A DNA stretch of 64,000 bases from Rhodomicrobium sp. R_RK_3 (lineage in GTDB: Bacteria; Pseudomonadota; Alphaproteobacteria; Rhizobiales; Rhodomicrobiaceae). Made by a program: the position numbers and the translations under genes. The stretch is taken from positions 1 to 64,000 of the forward strand of contig NZ_MWLK01000006.1 in the NCBI RefSeq assembly GCF_002198715.1. Reading direction: 5' to 3'. Positions 61,889-64,000 of this stretch are shown in pieces. The stretch's first letter is position 1. The number at the start of each line of letters is the position of its first letter. The notes under the pieces were generated by a model, which searched no databases, was not told where the DNA came from, and was given only the letters and a program-made list of their open reading frames with translations.

Positions 61889-63193
61889 ATGCGCCTCGCA
61901 GGGCGGATTTCCGCCGCCATCGACGTTCTCGCCGACAGTTTCGAGCGCCATCGCCCCGCCTCGATGGCGCTTGCCGATTGGGGCCGCGCCCACCGTTTCG
62001 CCGGCTCGGGCGACCGCTCTGCCATCGGCACCCTCGTTTATGACGCGCTGCGCAAGCGGGCCTCGCTCGGCTGGCGTATGGGCGACGATTCTCCGCGCGG
62101 CCTCGTTCTTGGCGCGCTGCGCCATGTCTGGGGCCTGCCCGCCGAAGAGATCGCCGCTCTGTGCGACGGCTCCGAGCACGCGCCGGCCGCCTTGTCCGAC
62201 GCGGAGAGGGATCGGCTGAGCGCCGATGCTGAGGCGGCTGGCGACATGCCCGGCTGGATCGCCGCCGACGTGCCGGAATGGCTGTTTCCCGAATTCGAGG
62301 CCGCTTTCGGGGCGAATGCCGTCGCCGAAGGCCAGGGCCTCGCCGAACGCGCGCCCATTGACCTGCGCGCCAACACGCTGAAAGCCGACCGGCCCCGCGT
62401 GCTGAAGGCGCTCGAGAAATACCGCCCCGCCGCCACCCCGATCTCGCCGCTCGGCATCCGCATCGCCGCGCCCGGCTCGCAGGAAAAGAACCCCAATGTC
62501 GAGGCGGAAGCGGCGCACGGCAAAGGCTGGTTCGAGGTCCAGGACGAGGCCTCGCAGATCGCCGTGGCGCTGTCGGGCGCGGGGCCTCGCCTGCAGGTGC
62601 TCGATCTCTGCGCCGGTTCCGGCGGCAAGACGCTCGGCATGGCGGCGCTGATGCAGAATACCGGCCAGATCCACGCCTTCGACTCGGACAAGCTTCGCCT
62701 GCGGCCGATCTTCGAGCGGCTGAAGCGGGCCGGCGCGCGCAACGTCCAGGTGATCCCGGCGGGCGAGGAAGCCGCGCTCGACGCGCTGACCGGACGGATG
62801 GACGTCGTCTTCGCCGACGCCCCCTGCTCCGGCTCCGGCGTCTGGCGCCGCCGCCCCGACGCGAAATGGCGGCTCACTCCGGAGGCGCTGGCGCTGCGCA
62901 TCGAGGAACAGCGCCGGGTGCTCGAACGCGCCGCCCCCTTGGTGCGGCCGGGCGGACGGCTGGTCTATGCCACCTGTTCGGTGATCGCTGCCGAGAACGG
63001 GGCGCAGACGCGCTGGTTCCTGGAGCATTTCCCCGAATTCGCCGAACGGGCGTGGACGGAGGTTTGGAAGGACTCGCCGCTTCCCTCACCGCCCCCCGCC
63101 GTAGCCGGAAATAGCGGCGCGGCGTTGCAATTGACGCCGGCCAGCCATGGAACCGATGGCTTCTATATCAGCGTTTTAGAGCGGCGGGCTTAG
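61889..63193 (+). CDS. rsmB: RsmB/NOP-family RNA (cytosine-C5) methyltransferase
   Basis: This is a 434-residue m5C methyltransferase of the RsmB/NOP group, which probably modifies 16S rRNA C967. An N-terminal NusB-like helical region (about 1-130) precedes the Rossmann domain, with LDLCAGSGGKTLGMAAL (about 240-256). The two catalytic cysteines are in DAPCSGSGVWRR (about 313) and YATCSVI (about 363). GGCAACATTTCC gives no clear SD, so the start may rely on coupling to the MAPEG gene. It is upstream of guaA, as in related genomes. Confidence 0.88.
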   Translation: MRLAGRISAAIDVLADSFERHRPASMALADWGRAHRFAGSGDRSAIGTLVYDALRKRASLGWRMGDDSPRGLVLGALRHVWGLPAEEIAALCDGSEHAPAALSDAERDRLSADAEAAGDMPGWIAADVPEWLFPEFEAAFGANAVAEGQGLAERAPIDLRANTLKADRPRVLKALEKYRPAATPISPLGIRIAAPGSQEKNPNVEAEAAHGKGWFEVQDEASQIAVALSGAGPRLQVLDLCAGSGGKTLGMAALMQNTGQIHAFDSDKLRLRPIFERLKRAGARNVQVIPAGEEAALDALTGRMDVVFADAPCSGSGVWRRRPDAKWRLTPEALALRIEEQRRVLERAAPLVRPGGRLVYATCSVIAAENGAQTRWFLEHFPEFAERAWTEVWKDSPLPSPPPAVAGNSGAALQLTPASHGTDGFYISVLERRA

Positions 63194-63221
63194 TTCGGGC
63201 GTCAATCGGACACGCATTGTT

Positions 63222-63250
63222 GAGAATTGGGGCGGTTCCGCCCCAATCTC
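63222..63250 (+). terminator. Hairpin after rsmB
   Basis: ATTGGGGCG and CGCCCCAAT (63226-63234 and 63239-63247) form a perfect 9-bp stem around GTTC, with GAG/CTC extending it across a bulge. It lies 32 bases past the rsmB stop. The T-run is poor. Confidence 0.55.
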
Positions 63251-63419
63251 GCCGTTCTGTCTGTGTTGTGTGGCCCTGCCGCTGGACATAGGGCGGCTGA
63301 TGTGAAAGACCCATGCCAGTCGGCAGTGTCAATCATGCGTCACACGTTTCTGCCTATGCTCCGCGGCTTCCTGCGGGTGTTTCGCGTTCCGCGACGCACA
63401 GGCCTCATCAATAGCGAGA

Positions 63420-63650
63420 ATGAATATGGGTGCAATTAAGACACTTTTGGGGATCGTCATTTTGGCGGCGATCATCGTCTTTGGTTATTGGCTCTATGCG
63501 ACCTACACGATCGCTTCGGGCGACGACAAGATCTGGGTCGAAGTGAACAGCCGTCTGCCAGAGCCGCTTCGCAAATGGTCCTGCAACGAGGTGAAGAACC
63601 GCGTTGCCGCCGCGCAGGCCCCGACCGGCTGCTCCGACGCGTGGAACTGA
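63420..63650 (+). CDS. Small membrane-anchored or secreted protein, unknown
   Basis: This 76-residue protein is not recognised. One hydrophobic segment (about 5-26, IKTLLGIVILAAIIVFGYWL) is followed by a short periplasmic part with two cysteines (WSCNEVKNR and TGCSDAW) that could form a disulfide. The start is ATG 63420 or ATG 63426; GCGAGA favours the second. It lies between rsmB and guaA and has its own upstream region of about 225 bases after the rsmB terminator. Confidence 0.65.
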   Translation: MNMGAIKTLLGIVILAAIIVFGYWLYATYTIASGDDKIWVEVNSRLPEPLRKWSCNEVKNRVAAAQAPTGCSDAWN

Positions 63651-63770
63651 CCTGTCTTACGGGACAGCGGTAAACCCACGGTAAATTTCCAGGCGGGCGC
63701 GGCGCGAGCGCTGCATCCGCCCGGGTTCTGCTTTGCTTCGCGCGCCCCGCCTTGACGGAGGCCGGATCTG

Positions 63771-64000
63771 ATGCTACCGGCAGCCATGACGGACAGCATT
63801 CTCATCATCGATTTCGGCAGCCAGGTGACGCAGCTTATCGCGCGCCGCGTGCGCGAGGCCGGGGTCTACTCCGAAATCGTTCCCTTCCAGCACGCGGAAA
63901 AGGCTTTTGCAGCGCTCAAGCCGAAAGCGGTGATCCTCTCCGGCGGACCGGAATCCGTGCATGAGGAGGGCACGCCGCGCGCGCCGCAAGCCATTTTCGA
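63771..64000 (+). CDS. guaA: GMP synthase, 5' end only (cut by the window edge)
   Basis: About 76 residues of the N-terminal glutamine amidotransferase domain are present. [28 protein letters not shown] and [17 protein letters not shown] are diagnostic of GuaA. The enzyme aminates XMP to GMP using glutamine and ATP. The ATG at 63771 has GGAGG nine bases upstream and is preferred over ATG 63786, the start of the conserved part, which has no SD. The rest of the gene lies beyond base 64000. Confidence 0.93.
   Translation, partial: MLPAAMTDSILIIDFGSQVTQLIARRVREAGVYSEIVPFQHAEKAFAALKPKAVILSGGPESVHEEGTPRAPQAIF

Overview
The window is 64 kb of GC-rich chromosome from an alphaproteobacterium, most likely a member of the Hyphomicrobiales (Rhizobiales). 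That placement is inferred from gene content and order: succinoglycan-type exo genes, rplM-rpsI-argC, a complete N-acetylglutaminylglutamine amide (NAGGN) osmolyte cluster, serC-serA, and ppx-rlmE-guaB-MAPEG-rsmB-guaA. I saw no tRNA, rRNA, transposase, integrase or CRISPR array. Many long open frames lie antisense to real genes; they are a by-product of the high GC content and are left out.

Region by region. (1) 0.2-6.4 kb: exopolysaccharide genes, with a GH16 glycanase (exoK-like) and two glycosyltransferases on the minus strand, divergent from exoA and an exoF-type export protein. (2) 6.5-20.8 kb: an accessory block of small-molecule enzymes and regulators: two VOC proteins, a divergent LysR pair, an SDR, a paoABC-type periplasmic molybdenum aldehyde oxidoreductase flanked by two related AraC regulators (one lacking its sensor half), a 943-residue winged-helix/ATPase regulator, and a third AraC protein. 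(3) 20.9-23.8 kb: the polysaccharide theme returns with a Wzz/ExoP-N chain-length protein and a divergent pyruvyltransferase-like protein, so block 2 appears to separate two parts of one exo locus. (4) 24.1-32.3 kb: core metabolism and translation: argC, rpsI, rplM, a hotdog thioesterase, an enoyl-CoA hydratase-like protein, a CoA-binding protein, a TetR/hydrolase pair, metY and a VOC protein. (5) 32.4-38.2 kb: a MarR-GNAT fusion, then the NAGGN operon asnO-ngg-M42 peptidase. (6) 38.3-43.2 kb: a dual-specificity-type phosphatase, a sulfotransferase, an HNH protein, several unrecognised small or membrane proteins and a DUF985 cupin. This stretch has the most unexplained non-coding structure, including a roughly 10-bp-phased ACGCAAC repeat array. 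(7) 43.4-49.4 kb: serC, serA, ilvD, meaB. (8) 49.6-57.4 kb: a bactofilin, a divergent pair of membrane protein and DUF697-type GTPase, a rhodanese, mccB, a free-standing MHYT membrane protein and an M15 peptidase. (9) 57.6-64 kb: ppx/gppA, rlmE, guaB, MAPEG, rsmB, a small secreted protein and the 5' end of guaA, which is cut by the window edge.

How the genes work together. The exo genes should build, ligate, export and trim an acidic polysaccharide. serC/serA feed serine and metY feeds methionine synthesis. asnO/ngg make a dipeptide osmolyte. guaB/guaA make GMP. The best candidates for undescribed biology are non-coding: the phased repeat array at 41.23-41.34 kb, a 12-codon leader coupled to exoA, a nested hairpin upstream of the pyruvyltransferase gene, a promoter-embedded operator giving an apparently leaderless tetR mRNA, and the serC leader. 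Among proteins, the DUF697 GTPase/membrane-protein pair and a possibly frameshifted two-helix protein stand out. Start codons were chosen by Shine-Dalgarno (SD) spacing and domain position, and alternatives are given in the entries.
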